Assembly: GCF_003086295.3 (NCBI RefSeq)
Contig: NC_092054.1
Span: forward strand, 53,489,353-53,553,352
Reading direction: 5' to 3'
Source: Arachis hypogaea
Taxonomy: Eukaryota > Streptophyta > Magnoliopsida > Fabales > Fabaceae
Length of the DNA stretch: 64,000 bases
Shown: piece by piece, positions 11,506 to 23,307 of the stretch
Layout: each line of letters begins with the position of its first letter
Numbering within the stretch: position 1 is the stretch's first letter
Program-made: the position numbers and the translations under genes
Notes under the pieces: generated by a model
Databases searched by the model: none
The model's input: the letters and a program-made list of their open reading frames with translations, nothing else
Told to the model about the DNA's origin: nothing

Positions 11506-12457
11506 AATACAGATTAGAGGTTATAAAGTGGGGGAATCAATCTATTCATTAAGACAACAGAGACAATATTCATATTCATAATTTTAAGTTTAGATGTAGC
11601 TTTTAGAGAGAGAGGCTCTCTCCTCTCTCTTAGGATTTAGGATTAGGATTAGGATTTAGGATTTCTATTATGATTAGGCTACTTCTCTTTATTCCAGGTT
11701 CAATGTTCCTTTAATTTATTTTCTACTTATATTTATTCTATTACTTTAATTGTTATTTATATTTTCAATTTGGCTTATGAACTTCATGTCAGAGTTGATT
11801 TCTTTATTTAATATAATTTGAGGTATTTCAGATTTAAGATTTCTTTCTTTTATTTATGTTACTGCTGCTTCCAATCTGAAGGCATTTTTATTCGAGTAAA
11901 TTTTTTCTCTTTTTACTTTAGTTAAGTAATTGGTAACACTTGAGTTATCAGACTCAGCAGTTGATTGAAAATTGGGAATTGCTGATTGATTTGGATCGCT
12001 CTAAAGCTAGTCTTTCCACAGGAGTTGACTAGGACTTGAGGATCAAATTAATTGGTCCACTTGACTTTTCTTTATTTAGTATGGGTTAATTAAGTGGGAG
12101 CAATAACAATTCTCATCACACCTGATAAGGATAACTAGGATAGAATTTCCAGTTCTTATACCTTGCCAATAGTTTTCTTTATAATTATTAACTTATTTCT
12201 CTTGTCATTTAAATTACTTGTTCCTTATTTTAAAAACCTAAAATAAAATATACTTTTTCCATAACCAATAATAAATCATACCTCTCTGCAATTCCTTGAG
12301 AGACGACCTGAGGTTTCAATACTTCGGTTATCAATTTTATTGGGTTTGCTTAAGTGACAAACAAGTTTTTGTATGAAAAGATTATTGCTTGGTTTAGAAA
12401 CTATACTTGGAACGAGAATTTATTGTGAATTCTAAACCATCAATCTTCAGTTCATCA
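11506..12457 (+). repeat. LTR fragment related to the non-autonomous element at 36283
   Basis: From ACAGATTAGAGG at about 11513 the sequence tracks the 3' two-thirds of the LTRs at 36283-37712 and 39547-40940: the GAGAGAGAGG...CCTCTCTC hairpin-like block, TTAGGATTAGGATT, the CGCTCTAAAGCTAGTC block, GACGACC(T/C)GAGG, and a terminal TTCATCA. The 5' third is missing, and the left end abuts the broken gag at 11505. Confidence 0.75.
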
Positions 12458-12459
12458 CA

Positions 12460-13563
12460 CGGTTTGTGGAAGCGCCAAGGCAGAGCGACAATACGAGCTT
12501 TCGCTTCTTGGGGTGGATGAGAGGGTCTACTATATACACCCTGACTCCCCCCGAGTTGCTGATGATTATGGGTTTATGAGAGTATGTTTATGTGGCTAAG
12601 GGTGCGGCTTCCCTTCTACTCATTTGTTCAAGCTATATTACATCGATGTTCGATGGCACCGTCTCAGCTGCATCCCAATAGTTGGACAGTCATCCAAACT
12701 TTTGAATTAGTTTGTGATTTTCTAGAGCTTCCGACTCGTGTGGAGGTTTTCCTATAATTCTTCCTTTGTACCCTTCCGACCTATAAGGGGAAGCACAAGA
12801 AAGGTTATGTATTGTTCCGAGCCCAGCCGAATTGGTGGATCTTCAGGTTGTTTGAAAATTCCTTTCACGGCTTTAAAGAGGAATACTTTAAGGTCCAACC
12901 TGTTTGGAGACACCATCCCTTCTGGCTAACCCTCGAGGAGGAACATAGTTTTGCTATGTACTGAAATTTTGGTGCTAGTATGTCACACCTAACGCGGATT
13001 ACATACGAGGGGTTATCTTCCAAGAACAAAGATATTGCCGATGTTCTATGGGCAATGTTTGGGGATAGGCTGTTAAACCCCCCGGGACGTTATGGGTGAC
13101 CCGGTGGCATGTCGATCTTACATTGGTGGGGTTTTAAAGTTTTCTCCCATTTTTATTTTTATTTCTTTGTTTCCTGAGTTCGAAACTTGATGTGATTTCT
13201 TTCCCTATTTTCAATTGAGATGGCTGGCGGTTTGACTACACTTGTGAGGTTGAAGGCTTCCATGACCCGAGATGCCAGGAGCGAGGGTCGTGAGGCCTCG
13301 CCATCGATGCCATAGTTCGTAACTCAACCAGACTCGCAGATGGTGCCGAGGCCGAGGTTGAGGTTGTAGAGGTCGTGGTTCTGGGATGTGGTAAAAAGCG
13401 GAAGAGGACAACTGAGGGTAGTTCGGAGGAGAATTTAGAAAAGGAGGGGCCTGTGCCTTTTGTGATAGACCGGAGTTTTGATGCTTCGGCTTTCATTGAC
13501 CAGCACCTCTTGTTAGGTACTGAGGAATTTTTCCACAACTATGATGTTGCTAGGAAAGCTAAA

Positions 13564-13566
<3 letters not shown>
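12460..13566 (+). pseudogene. extra ORF (PF04195-like) of a Tat-lineage gypsy element, degenerate
   Basis: Fragments on the plus strand match the extra ORF at 26165-29715: AERQYEL, MAPSQLHPNSWT, THELVCDFLELP-type sequence, GKHKKGYV, and HHPFWLTLEEEH. A probable intron follows at about 13137-13219 (GT near 13139, a pyrimidine-rich tract, then AG before MAGGLTTLVRLKA). A further part holds FIDQHLLLGTEEFFHNYDVA, ending at 13566. Stops and frameshifts are scattered (for example the TAA at 12755). Such ORFs belong to Tat/Ogre-lineage elements; their role is unknown. The piece is cut by the TA repeat. Confidence 0.7.

Positions 13567-13567
<1 letters not shown>

Positions 13568-13621
<54 letters not shown>
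13568..13621. repeat. (TA)n microsatellite at one edge of the pararetrovirus copy
   Basis: An almost uninterrupted TA dinucleotide run. The extra-ORF fragment ends on its left and the viral reading frame ends in it on its right. Confidence 0.95.
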
Positions 13622-14210
13622 CAGTATCTATTAAGATGAATTCGTAAAATTGGTGGGTTTTGTTGGGTGCCAAAGGCTTGAAGTGGAAACCAGTAGGGAA
13701 AATCTTTGGGATGACTTTGTTTGGCGAGCTATCCCAGAATTCAGGCTTCATATGGATAATGTTTGAGGTTTTGTTTGTGGACATGTAATTGGTTTGGGCT
13801 TTTTGTGTTTTGGTAGTGTATGAGGATGTTTGGGGTGTTTGGACAATAGCCTTTTCTTTTCCTAATTGTATGACTGTTTTATGATTGGCCATTTGGGATA
13901 TCAGTTGAGCTAAGTCGATTTCTTCATCTGACTCACTGCAAATGTCAGCCCAAGATTTTTTGTTAAGTTTAGTGAGACCCTGGTCTTGTAAGGCCAAGAG
14001 GGTTTCGATTGGGAAGGCATAGTCTGCCTTAGTTTGTTTGGCTTGGTTGTTTGTTGGTTCAATGGATTGTTGGGTGGGTTGTTAGGTAGATGACCCAGAT
14101 TGTTGAGTAGGTTGTTAGGTAGATGACCCAGATCTTCTGATTGGCTCGGGTAGGGCTAGGCGAACGCCTCTGCCTCTTGCTGAGGCTAAAGTTTCCTTTT
14201 TAGGCATCGT
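13622..14210 (-). pseudogene. C-terminal region of the pararetroviral polyprotein
   Basis: Downstream of RNase H, 13997-13614 is open and includes KKSWADICSESDEE and a segment near PEFWDSSPNKVIPKIFPTGF. I recall similar C-terminal regions in plant endogenous caulimovirids but know no function. At 14077-14138 a unit of about 32 bp (GTTGTTAGGTAGATGACCCA) is duplicated in tandem with stops, so the frame upstream is broken. The open frame runs directly into the TA repeat. Confidence 0.6.
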
Positions 14211-15662
14211 CTCTTTGCTTGTCTCCCTACAAATATTCACGTGTTAAAAAGTCAGGGAGAGAGTTTGAGTTGCCCTTGATGTGCTCAATATCAAAATAAA
14301 AAATACTTAATATAGCTTGCCACCTGGCAAACACTTATTTTGATGCAAGATTTTTAACATCATTTTGTAAAACATCTTTATCCGATTTATAGTCAACTCG
14401 GACTAAAAATTTTTGATTAAGTCGGATTGAAATTTTGTGATGCATAAAACAATGGCTAAAATTTATTTTTTGATGGTGGAATATTTTTGTTGAGTACTAT
14501 TCCAATGTTTGGATGTAAATGCAATGATACATTCTTTATCATGCAATTTTTGTTTTAGGATACCCCCGTATCCTAAATCTGATGCATCTGTTTCCACTAT
14601 TTTGAATGCATGAGGAACAGGTAAGTAAAGACAAGGAAGATTGCGGACTTTGGTTTTAAGAAATCTGATAATATCAGAATGTTTGTCTGTCCATGGTGGA
14701 GGATTTTTCTTAAGCCTATCATGGGGAGGCTTAATGAGATTGTTAAGATTTGGGATGAAATCTGAGACATAATTGAGACATCCTAGGAACCTCTGGAGCT
14801 GAGGTTTATCAAGGATATAATCTGGAAACTTTTCTGCAAACAAAATTGATCTTTCAATTGGGGTTATAGTTCCTTGAAAAATTATATGACCAAGAAAACG
14901 GATTTTTGTTTGGAAGAGAACAATTTTTGACTTAGAGACAGCAAGACCGTTTTTTTTAGATGATGTACATAAAAGTTTTAACATGCTTAAAATGTTCATG
15001 TAAAGTTTGGAAAAAGATTAAAACATCATCAATATAAACGATTGCAAAGTTTGAGTACGGGTTGAAAATATCGTTCATAATTTTTTGAAATTCAGATGGG
15101 ACATTTTTCAGACCAAAAGGCATTACATTCCATTCATATTGACCAAATGGAACTGTAAATGCTGTTTTATATCGGTCTGATTCTGTGATTTGGATCTGCT
15201 AAAAACCGGATTTCATGTCAAATTTTGAAAAAATATTTGCTGAGTTTAATCTGTTAAGCAAATCCTTTTTGTTTGGGATAGGATAACGAATCCATTGCAA
15301 AGCTTGGTTCAAAGGTTTGTAATTGATGACAAGTCTAGGAGTTCCTTGTTCTATTTCAGCTTGTTTATTAACATAAAATGTAGAACAGGACCATGGACTC
15401 TTGCTAGGACGAATCAATCCTTTATCCAAAAGATCTTTAATTTCTTTTTGACAATGCTGCAAAAGCTGCTCATTCATCTGAATAAGGTGAGCTTTTGTAG
15501 GGATTTTTGATTCTTTGAAATCTTTTTCATAAGGAAGATCAACAATGTGTTCTTTTCTATTCCAGAAGGCATGAGGAAAATCAGAACAGATAGACTTTTC
15601 AATTTGATTTGAAAGATTTTTGATTTTATCTTGAATCTTTGGTTGAGAAAGCTGTGATTCAA
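14211..15662 (-). pseudogene. pararetroviral reverse transcriptase-RNase H, broken
   Basis: The RT fingers/palm are seen in 15477-15199 (TPRLVINYKPLNQ, IPNKKDLL). The catalytic YIDD lies near 15035. The connection has QRFLGCLNYV in 14999-14463, followed by RNase H with an ETDASDLGYGG start; its C-terminal LPDFLTRE lies near 14250. Breaks visible: a TAG in place of an expected Trp codon just after the KSGF motif (near 15199), a probable one-base shift at an eight-base A/T run near 14949-14956, and further stops. Reverse transcription of the viral genome would be the family role; this copy cannot encode it. Confidence 0.85.
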
Positions 15663-16263
15663 GAGTTTTGAAAGAGATTTCTTCTTTTAAAAAGCAAATC
15701 TATTTGGTTTTGGATTCAATTAGGTTTAGGAATCTCTGCTTTGGTGAGTCTAGGAACTCAAAGAAAGTTACTTGTCCTCCCACAAAAGAGGTTAGTCCAG
15801 GATAATCTACCAGATAAGGAAACAAACGGATTATGAAAGATGTCCCCAAGACTACATCATTTTTGATATTCTTTGCTATGATAAATTCGGTGGGAATTCA
15901 AAGATTACCCTTTTCTACAAAAACATCGGTTAGTTTGAAATTGATACTGAGCCTTTCACCCGTTATTGAGCTAAGGGGTTCAGTAGACTTTTCAAAATAT
16001 TTTGTGGGGATCAGACCTTCCTTAATACAGTTTGAATCTGCACCTGAGTCAAAGAGTGCAATGGTGTCGAAAACAAAATCTTTAATGACAATTCGGATAT
16101 GAACACGATGCTTCATAAAAGAGAATACATTTATTATTCTCAAAATTTCTTTTTCCTCGTTGTTGTTAGAAATTCTATTTTCTTGTTCCTTAGAGCACTC
16201 AGTTTGGTTTAAAAGAGAATCAAGTTCTTCATCACCAGATTCTTCTTCTTGCATTAATTGCAA
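15663..16263 (-). pseudogene. pararetroviral aspartic protease region
   Basis: Open from 16263 to 15898, with the active site ALFDSGADSNCI in the middle and a preceding acidic stretch (QEEESGDEELDSLL). The frame is interrupted before RT. A DSGA active site followed by this spacing is typical of caulimovirid proteases. It lies directly between the coat protein and RT, as expected. Confidence 0.8.
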
Positions 16264-18081
16264 GAGAATGAGTTGATGATTGTCTTGATTTTTTTTGATT
16301 TCCTAGATTTCTCTTTTAAGATTGTTAAGCTCAGTCTGGAGGTCCTGAATGGTTATGGGACGAATAACTTATTTTTCTAATTTTTTGAAAATGGGTTTGA
16401 CATCATATTTATTGCTAAGGACTAAATTTTTTTGTTTTTTCTCCTTTTGTAAAGATCTTTTTAATTTCAAAAGAAAATTTTTCTTTTGTTCTGGATCGCC
16501 AATAGCCTCTATAGCATCAAACAAGAGATCTTGATCTTTGGATAGGACACTAATCTGCTTGACATCGGAATCTGAGGATGATTCAATATCATCTACTTGG
16601 ACATTATTGATATCATCCGAGAATTCTCGTTCAGAGTTATCATCAGAACTTTCAATTAAAAGATTGTTAATCTGATCTTCAATCTGAGGATCAAGGTTCA
16701 GATTATTAATCTTTCTTTTTAACCTACAATATTTGCTAACATGTCCTGGTTTTTTACATGTATAGCAAATAATAGGATTTTTCTGTGGATATTTTTGAAA
16801 ATTGTTTTGAAAACTTTTCTCATTTTTGGAGTTTTGAAAACCTTTTCTATTTTTCTTGAAATTTTTTTCAGGATTAGGTTTAAAATTTTTTCGATTGAAT
16901 GGTCTTTTAGATTTCCTTGGATGACAAGCAGGAAGACCAAATTATTCACAAAAAGTTTCCAGATCAATACGATTTTGGGTTTTCTCACGAGCAAGTTGCC
17001 TTTGGATTTTGTCATCTTGACAAATCTTTAGAGCAACCTTTTGGATGAAAGAAATAAGTTGTCCATAACTTAACTCATCATAGGGTATAATCACGTCTGG
17101 AGTTAAGCTACGAATTTTGTCCCTTACTTTATCTCCCAGGGATTTGGGAAGTCCTGCAAGGAATTTTTCTTTCTAGAAAGGTTGTTGACTGTCTTCCTTG
17201 GTATAGACCCTAGTAAGAAAGGTGTCTTTATACCACCGAAAGTCAGACAAAGTTTTGCACCTTAGATTGGAAAGTAATTCAGTAGAACGATCTTTCCAAA
17301 GAGATGGGTCACCAATAAAATGGATGGCTATAGTAAAGATTAAGGTATTGACAGCATCAGGGATAGGTTCCACGTCGTCACCAATGATGGGTTCATTTTG
17401 ATCATTGACTTTTATGGCAGAAAAGATTGAGTGTTTTTGGTTATCAGAAAGGTAGTTATCCCACCATCCTTTGAGCTGACCACTGAATCCAGAAACAATA
17501 ACATTGGTTATTGCTTCTTCAGAGGTTTCATGAGTAGCTTGGTAAGCTGTGCCCACCATAGTCATATGCTGGAGCATACTCATGATGTTATATTCGGTTT
17601 TGCCGTCTATGTTCCATTCATAGACATTATCGGCATTGAAGCTGACAAAACCTAGTTCCCTTTCTTTGAGAGCTAGATCCGGGGAGGACACACAATTATA
17701 GCCGTATGCAGAAGGTTTGGTTAGACCCTTCCACTTGGTTATGGAGTTGGTCATAATTGAGCCGACTTTAAGAGATGATTTGCCCGAATCGTCACTCTGA
17801 TCAGAGGAAGATTCACTGGAATCATGACCAAGGGCATTAATGGCTTTGGATGAGCGAGTTTGAATACGAGATGTAGACTCACCAGAGTTTGTAGGAGATT
17901 CTGGGACAGTAGTAAAACGATTTAAAAGTTGGTCAATCTTTTGCATGACTTCTAAATCACTAGATTGTTGTTTTAAAATAGAGGTTTTAAGACTCTGTTT
18001 TGCTTTGCTACTCATTTGGAAAGGTTTAAAAAGGGGTTTCTCAATATTTTTTGAAGTAGATGCTTCAGAAACATTTTTCAA
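16264..18081 (-). pseudogene. pararetroviral coat protein with zinc knuckle, frameshifted
   Basis: 18081-17173 is open for 302 codons: a Ser-rich N-terminal part, then a core with GYNCVSSPDLALKERELGF and GFSGQLKGWWDNYLS, the capsid-like segment shared with plant retroelements. Downstream, in other frames, come a Lys-rich basic tract and a CCHC zinc knuckle (around 16725-16770), then an acidic Ser/Asp-rich tail. Stops lie near 17174 and 16310 and a frame change is needed near 17010. Confidence 0.75.
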
Positions 18082-18115
18082 AGAGAAAGTAGATCCTAAA
18101 GATGAAAGTTGTCAT

Positions 18116-18776
18116 CTAAGAATTGTAAAAATCTATTGGTATAATTTGATTGTTCAATGAGATTTTTAATATCTTTCGGGGGATAGCTTCATCAACATTT
18201 TTTGATTTAAAGGGAGAGGCCATAACAAGGTTATGTCCTTCTGTATTTGAAATAACAAAAGCTCCTTTTGGAGGAAACTCAGATCTGACTAAGTTCCCAT
18301 ATTTGACTTTCCAAGTTGAAATAACATTTACTGAAAGCAAAGTTTGTTTGGTTTTGAAAGGATAATCAATATCATTTTTGATGGAATAAGCATGAAACCA
18401 TTCAAAGAAAGGAATATCCATTTTAACCTCATTTAGAAAATTGTAGTACTTTTCTTTGAAAGATGAGATTTGAGCAGCTGTATAAGTACGTAAATACCAT
18501 TCTCTGTGAAGGTCATACTCCTCAGAGTAAAGGTTTTTACGTAAAGCTTCTCTATTTATAACAAAGTCTGTGCTACTCATGGGTACCATCATTCATAGAA
18601 GAATATGTTGGAGATTGAATGGAAGATTGTACTTCAATTTCAATATCATCATCCGAGTGTCTACCCTCGGTTTGATAAACTGCTTGAGAAATGTTTGAAT
18701 TATTGTGTAATCGCGAAATATTAATTTCATAATGTACTGGTTTTGAGATTTTTGAAAACTGAGATTGAGAAGTCAT
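18116..18776 (-). pseudogene. viral region between movement and coat protein, function not recognised
   Basis: Two overlapping open stretches, 18776-18573 and 18592-18116, probably one reading unit split by a frameshift near 18580. Visible are an acidic SDDDIEIEVQSS segment, then DLHREWYLRTYT and PPKGAFVISNTEGHNLVMAS. It sits where caulimovirid polyproteins carry a poorly defined segment between movement and coat proteins. I infer viral origin from position and continuity. Confidence 0.55.
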
Positions 18777-19753
18777 GGAAAAAGACCTTCTTGCTGAAGC
18801 AAAATCATTGGATGTTCCTGCTTCAGACCTAGAGGAAAAAGAGTTTCGTCTGTCAAAGAAGATCTATACTTTCCCTGATTCATCCTGTTTTATTTCTCGT
18901 AAGAGAAGTGCTTGTCTAGGTTGTGTTGGAATAGCTCTGTCAATAGACCATGACTGGGGCAGATCAATTTCATCCTACCTTACGAGCCTTGGGATAACGA
19001 CATTGGCCTTTGTCATGTCAGTGACAAACAAAGTAGTTTCACGATCTTGGGATTTAAGAAGGACTCTAGAATTACAAGTGTTCATGACCTTGTATTGAAT
19101 CCTATAGATTAAAGCAGCTGGGATGGATCCTTCTTTCATGTTAAGACCATGAATTCGGATGTTCAAGAAAAGGGAGTTAAGGATGTTGGCATCTAACAAA
19201 CTGACTGTTTTGTTTGGGAAACAGTTGAAGTAAACTGGACCATGTCCAAGGCTTGTTTCTACTGTTCCGATCAAGGAGTCTTGAAAATCATTGTGCCTAA
19301 TGTCTCTAAGGCACATAAGGATGGAAGCATTCAAACCTTCTCTAATGAGAGGCTTGACAGCGACTTGTACACATCCTATGTGAATATATCTGTAGTGACG
19401 GGTTGTTCTTTGACAGATTGTTTGGTTAAAAGATGGAATTCCTCACCGGACTCTGGTCCTAGAGGAATGTTATTTTCGGCTGTTTTGATGATATAATCAG
19501 ATTTTCTTTTGTTGTCATCAGGGACATATAACTCATCTTGAGGGATTTTGGGTATTTTCCAATTGTCAATGGCTTGATTGATATCTTCAAAGCAAATTTC
19601 TTCTTCAAAGATATTATGTTTGGGAGAAATTTCCTCAGGTCGAGGTACTTTCTCAGTAAGGGGATTAGAGGAAGAATGGATTGGAGAGGTAGAGGAGGAA
19701 GACTGAGAATAAAAGGAAAGACGTCTGGAAAGAGTGCGGAATAGTTTAGACAT
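18777..19753 (-). pseudogene. pararetroviral movement protein (30K type), broken
   Basis: 19753-19376 gives an N-terminal part starting MSKLFRTLSRRLSFYSQ. 19334-18975 gives the conserved movement-protein core: LRDIRHNDFQDSLIGTVETS, then GPVYFNCFPN and a block near SLLDANILNSLFLNI. The family forms tubules or gates plasmodesmata for cell-to-cell transport. A stop/frame change lies at about 19335-19376 and another below 18975. Confidence 0.75.
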
Positions 19754-20163
19754 TTTTCATAAAATCTGATATCATTGCCCTCCTTTGGTTCAGAAAGAAC
19801 ATATATATTATCACTAAACTATCACTCAAATTTTTGAATCTGGGGTTTTTAAATCTTTTTTTTTTTTTTTTGCAATCTCTAACTTCATAGTCACTAGGAG
19901 TTCTTACGTTTGGATCTTATCATTTTCAAGAACATCATCAAATTAGCCTTACTGCCCATCAACAAGGGTCTTACTGCTACAGTTCCTTTAGGTGATAAAA
20001 TTAAACAGCTTGTACTTCCAGATTTAAAGAGTGGTTGTTTTGATATATACAGAAAATAAGAACATGAACAGTAAATAAGAACATGAATAGTAAACATAAT
20101 TTCCAGATCCATGAACCTCAGAGATAGTTTAATGATAATAATAATATTCCTACTTTCCCATCA

Positions 20164-20176
20164 GGCTCTGATACCA
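20164..20176 (-). other. primer-binding site, initiator tRNA-Met type (pararetrovirus)
   Basis: Reads TGGTATCAGAGCC on the minus strand, upstream of the movement-protein region, as in plant pararetroviruses that prime from initiator tRNA-Met. Confidence 0.75.
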
Positions 20177-20193
20177 GATGTCCCGAATATTTT

Positions 20194-20339
20194 CATATGC
20201 GTGCGGACTACCGCCGCATCTAACTTCATATTTACTTTCTGTTCTTGCATTTATCATCCTAACTTGCATATGCGTGCGGACTACCGCCGCATCTAACTTT
20301 ATATTTACTATCTTGCTCTTGCATTTATCATACTGCATT
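20194..20339. repeat. tandem duplication, 73-bp unit
   Basis: Two copies begin at 20194 and 20267 with CATATGCGTGCGGACTACCG and run through a shared CTTGCATTTATCAT; a few substitutions separate them. It lies just beyond the viral primer-binding site. GCGTGCGG-ACTA-CCGCCGC is nearly self-complementary, so each copy has a small hairpin. Confidence 0.9.
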
Positions 20340-20358
20340 CAACTGCATTCATACTGAC

Positions 20359-20376
20359 TATATATATATATATATA
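20359..20376. repeat. (TA)n microsatellite at the other edge of the pararetrovirus region
   Basis: A short TA run, second of the pair flanking the viral copy. Confidence 0.9.
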
Positions 20377-20378
20377 TG

Positions 20379-20589
20379 TCGCACTCTTCTACATTCGGCT
20401 GTTATCGTGTGGAAGGAAATACATTCCTAACCCTCACCTAAATCTCTTAGACCCATTCTGACTTGAGTGTCAGAGTATTTTTGCAGGTACCACCTCCCGG
20501 CATTTCAGAAATCCGATTCTGTCACCACCAAGGCCAGCAGATCCCCGATCCTCCTCTCAACCCGTTCCAGTGAAGTCTTGTACAGAAAC
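20379..20589 (+). repeat. Tat-lineage LTR fragment (R-U5 end)
   Basis: CATTCTGACTTGAGTGTC at about 20457, the TTTTGCAGGTACC block and a final CTTGTACA match the same landmarks at about 30688-30829 in the 3' LTR of the Tat element. The 5' part of the LTR is missing. The following 20590-20721 is AT-rich with nothing recognisable. Confidence 0.65.
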
Positions 20590-20721
20590 AATGATCAAAA
20601 CAAACATATTTCCTTAAATCTGAAAATTTGAAAACAAAAATAGTTTTCAAAAAATAAAAATTAAAAATAAAAACAAAAAATATTTCCTCATTTATAACAA
20701 ACACCACCTTTTATATTTTGT

Positions 20722-21085
20722 GCTTGTTTTGGGCGCCATTAAATCGATAAAAATGATCTTTTTTCAATGAAAAAATATCTTTTTTAATTTTTTAGTTTGT
20801 TTAGAAAATTTCTAATAGTAAAAGTAAAAGCACAAGAAAAATAGAAAAAAAAAATTTTTGAGAAGTTATAATTTATATCTTTTTTTAAAAGATTTTTCTT
20901 TAAAAAAAGATATTTTTCACATAATAAATAAAAAATACTTTTATCTTATTTTACCCAAATATAATTGATAGATAAATAGATCTTTTTATATGAGATATCC
21001 AAATATAAAATTACTTTTACTTTTGTAAAATTTTTTTTAAAAGAATCATTAAAAAATACTTTCTAAAAATGACGTCAAAACAAGC
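20722..21085. mobile_element. AT-rich MITE-like repeat, copy 1
   Basis: The ends are inverted GCTTGTTTTG / CAAAACAAGC. The interior is AT-rich with landmark words AAGTTATAATTTATAT, GATCTTTTT(A/G)TATGAGATATC and AAAATTACTTTTACTTTT, all shared with 31319-31660. No coding capacity. I could not define a target-site duplication. Confidence 0.55.
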
Positions 21086-21185
21086 CTCTTATCCTAGTAA
21101 GGAAGTTTAAAGTGTCAAAATTATCTATTTAAAATGGTTAAAGGGGGTGACTGTATGCACCTAACCCAGAGTTAAAAGTGAATGC

Positions 21186-23302
21186 TGATTCACGTAAATT
21201 TGCCTCTCAACAAATTTCCTTTCAGCAAGTGTACCAGATTGTCGTCAAGTAAAAACTCACTGTAGAGTGAGGTCGAATCCCACAGGGATTGGTAGATTGG
21301 GCAATTTTAATTTGAGAATTATGCTAGTTGAGCGAAATCAGATTTGATTGTGAATTACAGGAAGTAGAATTGGTGGAAAACTTAAATTGCAAGAAAGTAA
21401 ATGAACAGAAATTAAACTGCTAGAAATTAAATGACAGAATCTAAATTACAAGAAAATAAGTGACAGAATCTTAAATTATAAGAAATTAAATGGGAATGGG
21501 AATTAGCATGAAATTAAAGAGCAGAAAGTAAATAGAATGGGTAGATCAGAGATGGGGTTCATTGGGGTCAGGAGATGTGAGAATTCTCCAGATCAAATTC
21601 ATTCTCATCTCTTCCTCAATTAATACATTCATTGATTTTCTCGGCAATCTTAAATGATTAGATCCCAATTCCTTGGTAATCTAATCTCTCTAAGCATGAA
21701 CAATTGCCCAATTCCTTGATTTAAGTGCGCATGGGAAGAGATGAAGTTTGGTCACTGATTATACCACACAAATTCATAGATCAAAGTGTTAGTAGGATTA
21801 CATGTCACTATATCCATCCAAACCCCAATCTAATCCAATGTGGGAAAGCAATTCTAGCATGATCTCCTCATTCTTCTTCCAAGGTTCCGAGGAGATCCAA
21901 TTATGAATAGCTTCTTTCCCAAGATAACTATCCAATTGGATGACGAACGAAAGCTTTCTAGTAAAATCAAGAGAAAAGAAAGAAGAAGAAGAATGAAAAC
22001 TAGTATTGATCCATTGAATTTACATAGAGCTCCCTAACCTAATGAAAGGGGTTTAGTTATTTGTAGCTCTCAAAATGAAAATTACAATTGAAAGAGACAT
22101 TACTGAAAACTAAAGAATTACAGAAAACTAAAATGGAATTCAAAAGTGAAAAATCAAGCCACATTCAAAAAGTAAAGTCCTCTTCTAACTTAAATTCTAA
22201 GCTATTTATACACTTTCTTCCATTGATCTTCAATCTCTAAATTGGGCTTTTGACCTTGATGGAATTGGGTTGAAAATGGCTCCAATTGGTTTTTCTTGCT
22301 GTTGAGAAGAGATCTATTTGAATTGTGAACTCTGATGCTTCACGTTGGAGTCAACGTTTCATGGCCAACGCTCACTCAAACGCCATTCAAAGGAAAACCA
22401 GAAAAACCAGATACTTTGTTGTCATTGGTGTTTGACTCAACGTTGGAGGGCCAACGTTCAGCTTACCCACGTGTACGTGTGCTTCACGCTTAAGTGTGAA
22501 GTCTGTGATTTTGCTGATTCACGCATACGCATGCCCATGCGTGCGTGTGATGGCTATGATTTTGCTTCCTCACGCATACGCGTACACCACGCTCACGCGT
22601 GAGTTACCCTTTTTTCCATCTGCACGTACGCGTCATTGACACGTACGCGTCAATTCACGTTTTTCAACTTCAAATTCTGGGCTTGGCATCACGGACGTTA
22701 GAGGCTAGCGTTTGAGGTAACGTTGGACTCCAACGTTCGTGTAATGATGCATGCGCGTGACTCACGCTCGCGCGTGGAATCGAAAATTTTTCTTTTTCAC
22801 GCGTACGCATCATAGACGTGTACGCGTCACTCAAAAATCCTTCAGCCCCAGAATTGATCATTTTCTCACAACGTTGGGGGTAACGTTGGATGTCCAACGC
22901 TACCTCCAACGTGCGCATCAGCATACTTTACAGAGAATTGCTCTGCTTCTCTTCCAATGTTTGAGGCAACGTTGGTGGTCCAACTTGGCCACCAACGTTG
23001 CTTCTTCTTCATCTTTTTCCAAGCTCATTCTTCAACCTTCATCCATGCTTTCTTTCACCTATCATCAACCATTACATGCATCAAAGTCTTACTAAAGTCA
23101 TGAGAATTCTTATCATTCTTAGCATACAAGTAATTATAGAATAATTCTTATGAAATTGTATCAAATTAACCATAGTTGGATGAATCTAGGTATGCATGAA
23201 TTTCTACCCAATTTGCTTACTTATAACTCAAGAAAGTGCATAAAACCTATTAAAAACAAAGGGAAAAGGCTAGTGAAACTAGCCTAAGATGCCCTGGCAT
23301 CA
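21186..23302 (-). repeat. solo LTR, TGATGCCAGGGCATC family
   Basis: Flanked by a perfect 5-bp duplication AATGC (21181-21185 and 23303-23307). The minus strand opens TGATGCCAGGGCATCTTAGG; the plus-left end is TGATTCACG. No primer site or internal domain is attached, so it is the product of LTR-LTR recombination. Length is 2117 bp. Within it, 22340-22990 is dense in CpG words such as TACGCGT, CACGCGTGA and CAACGTTGG. Open frames inside are incidental. Confidence 0.9.
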
Positions 23303-23307
23303 AATGC

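Larger units (their letters stand above)
13622..20176 (-). mobile_element. endogenous pararetrovirus (Caulimoviridae), near full length, inactive
   Basis: On the minus strand the order is tRNA-Met primer site (20176), movement protein, an unassigned ORF, coat protein with a zinc knuckle, aspartic protease, reverse transcriptase, RNase H and a C-terminal region. No integrase and no LTRs are present, which separates it from the gypsy elements around it. The order and motifs are those of Caulimoviridae. I cannot name the genus. Frameshifts and nonsense codons are spread through it, so it is an old, non-functional genomic copy. TA repeats lie at both ends. Confidence 0.85.

Noticed and set aside
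11630..11672. Interstitial telomere repeat
   Set aside because: The units are TTAGGAT/TTTAGGAT rather than TTTAGGG, and the same block occurs in each related LTR, so it is part of that LTR.
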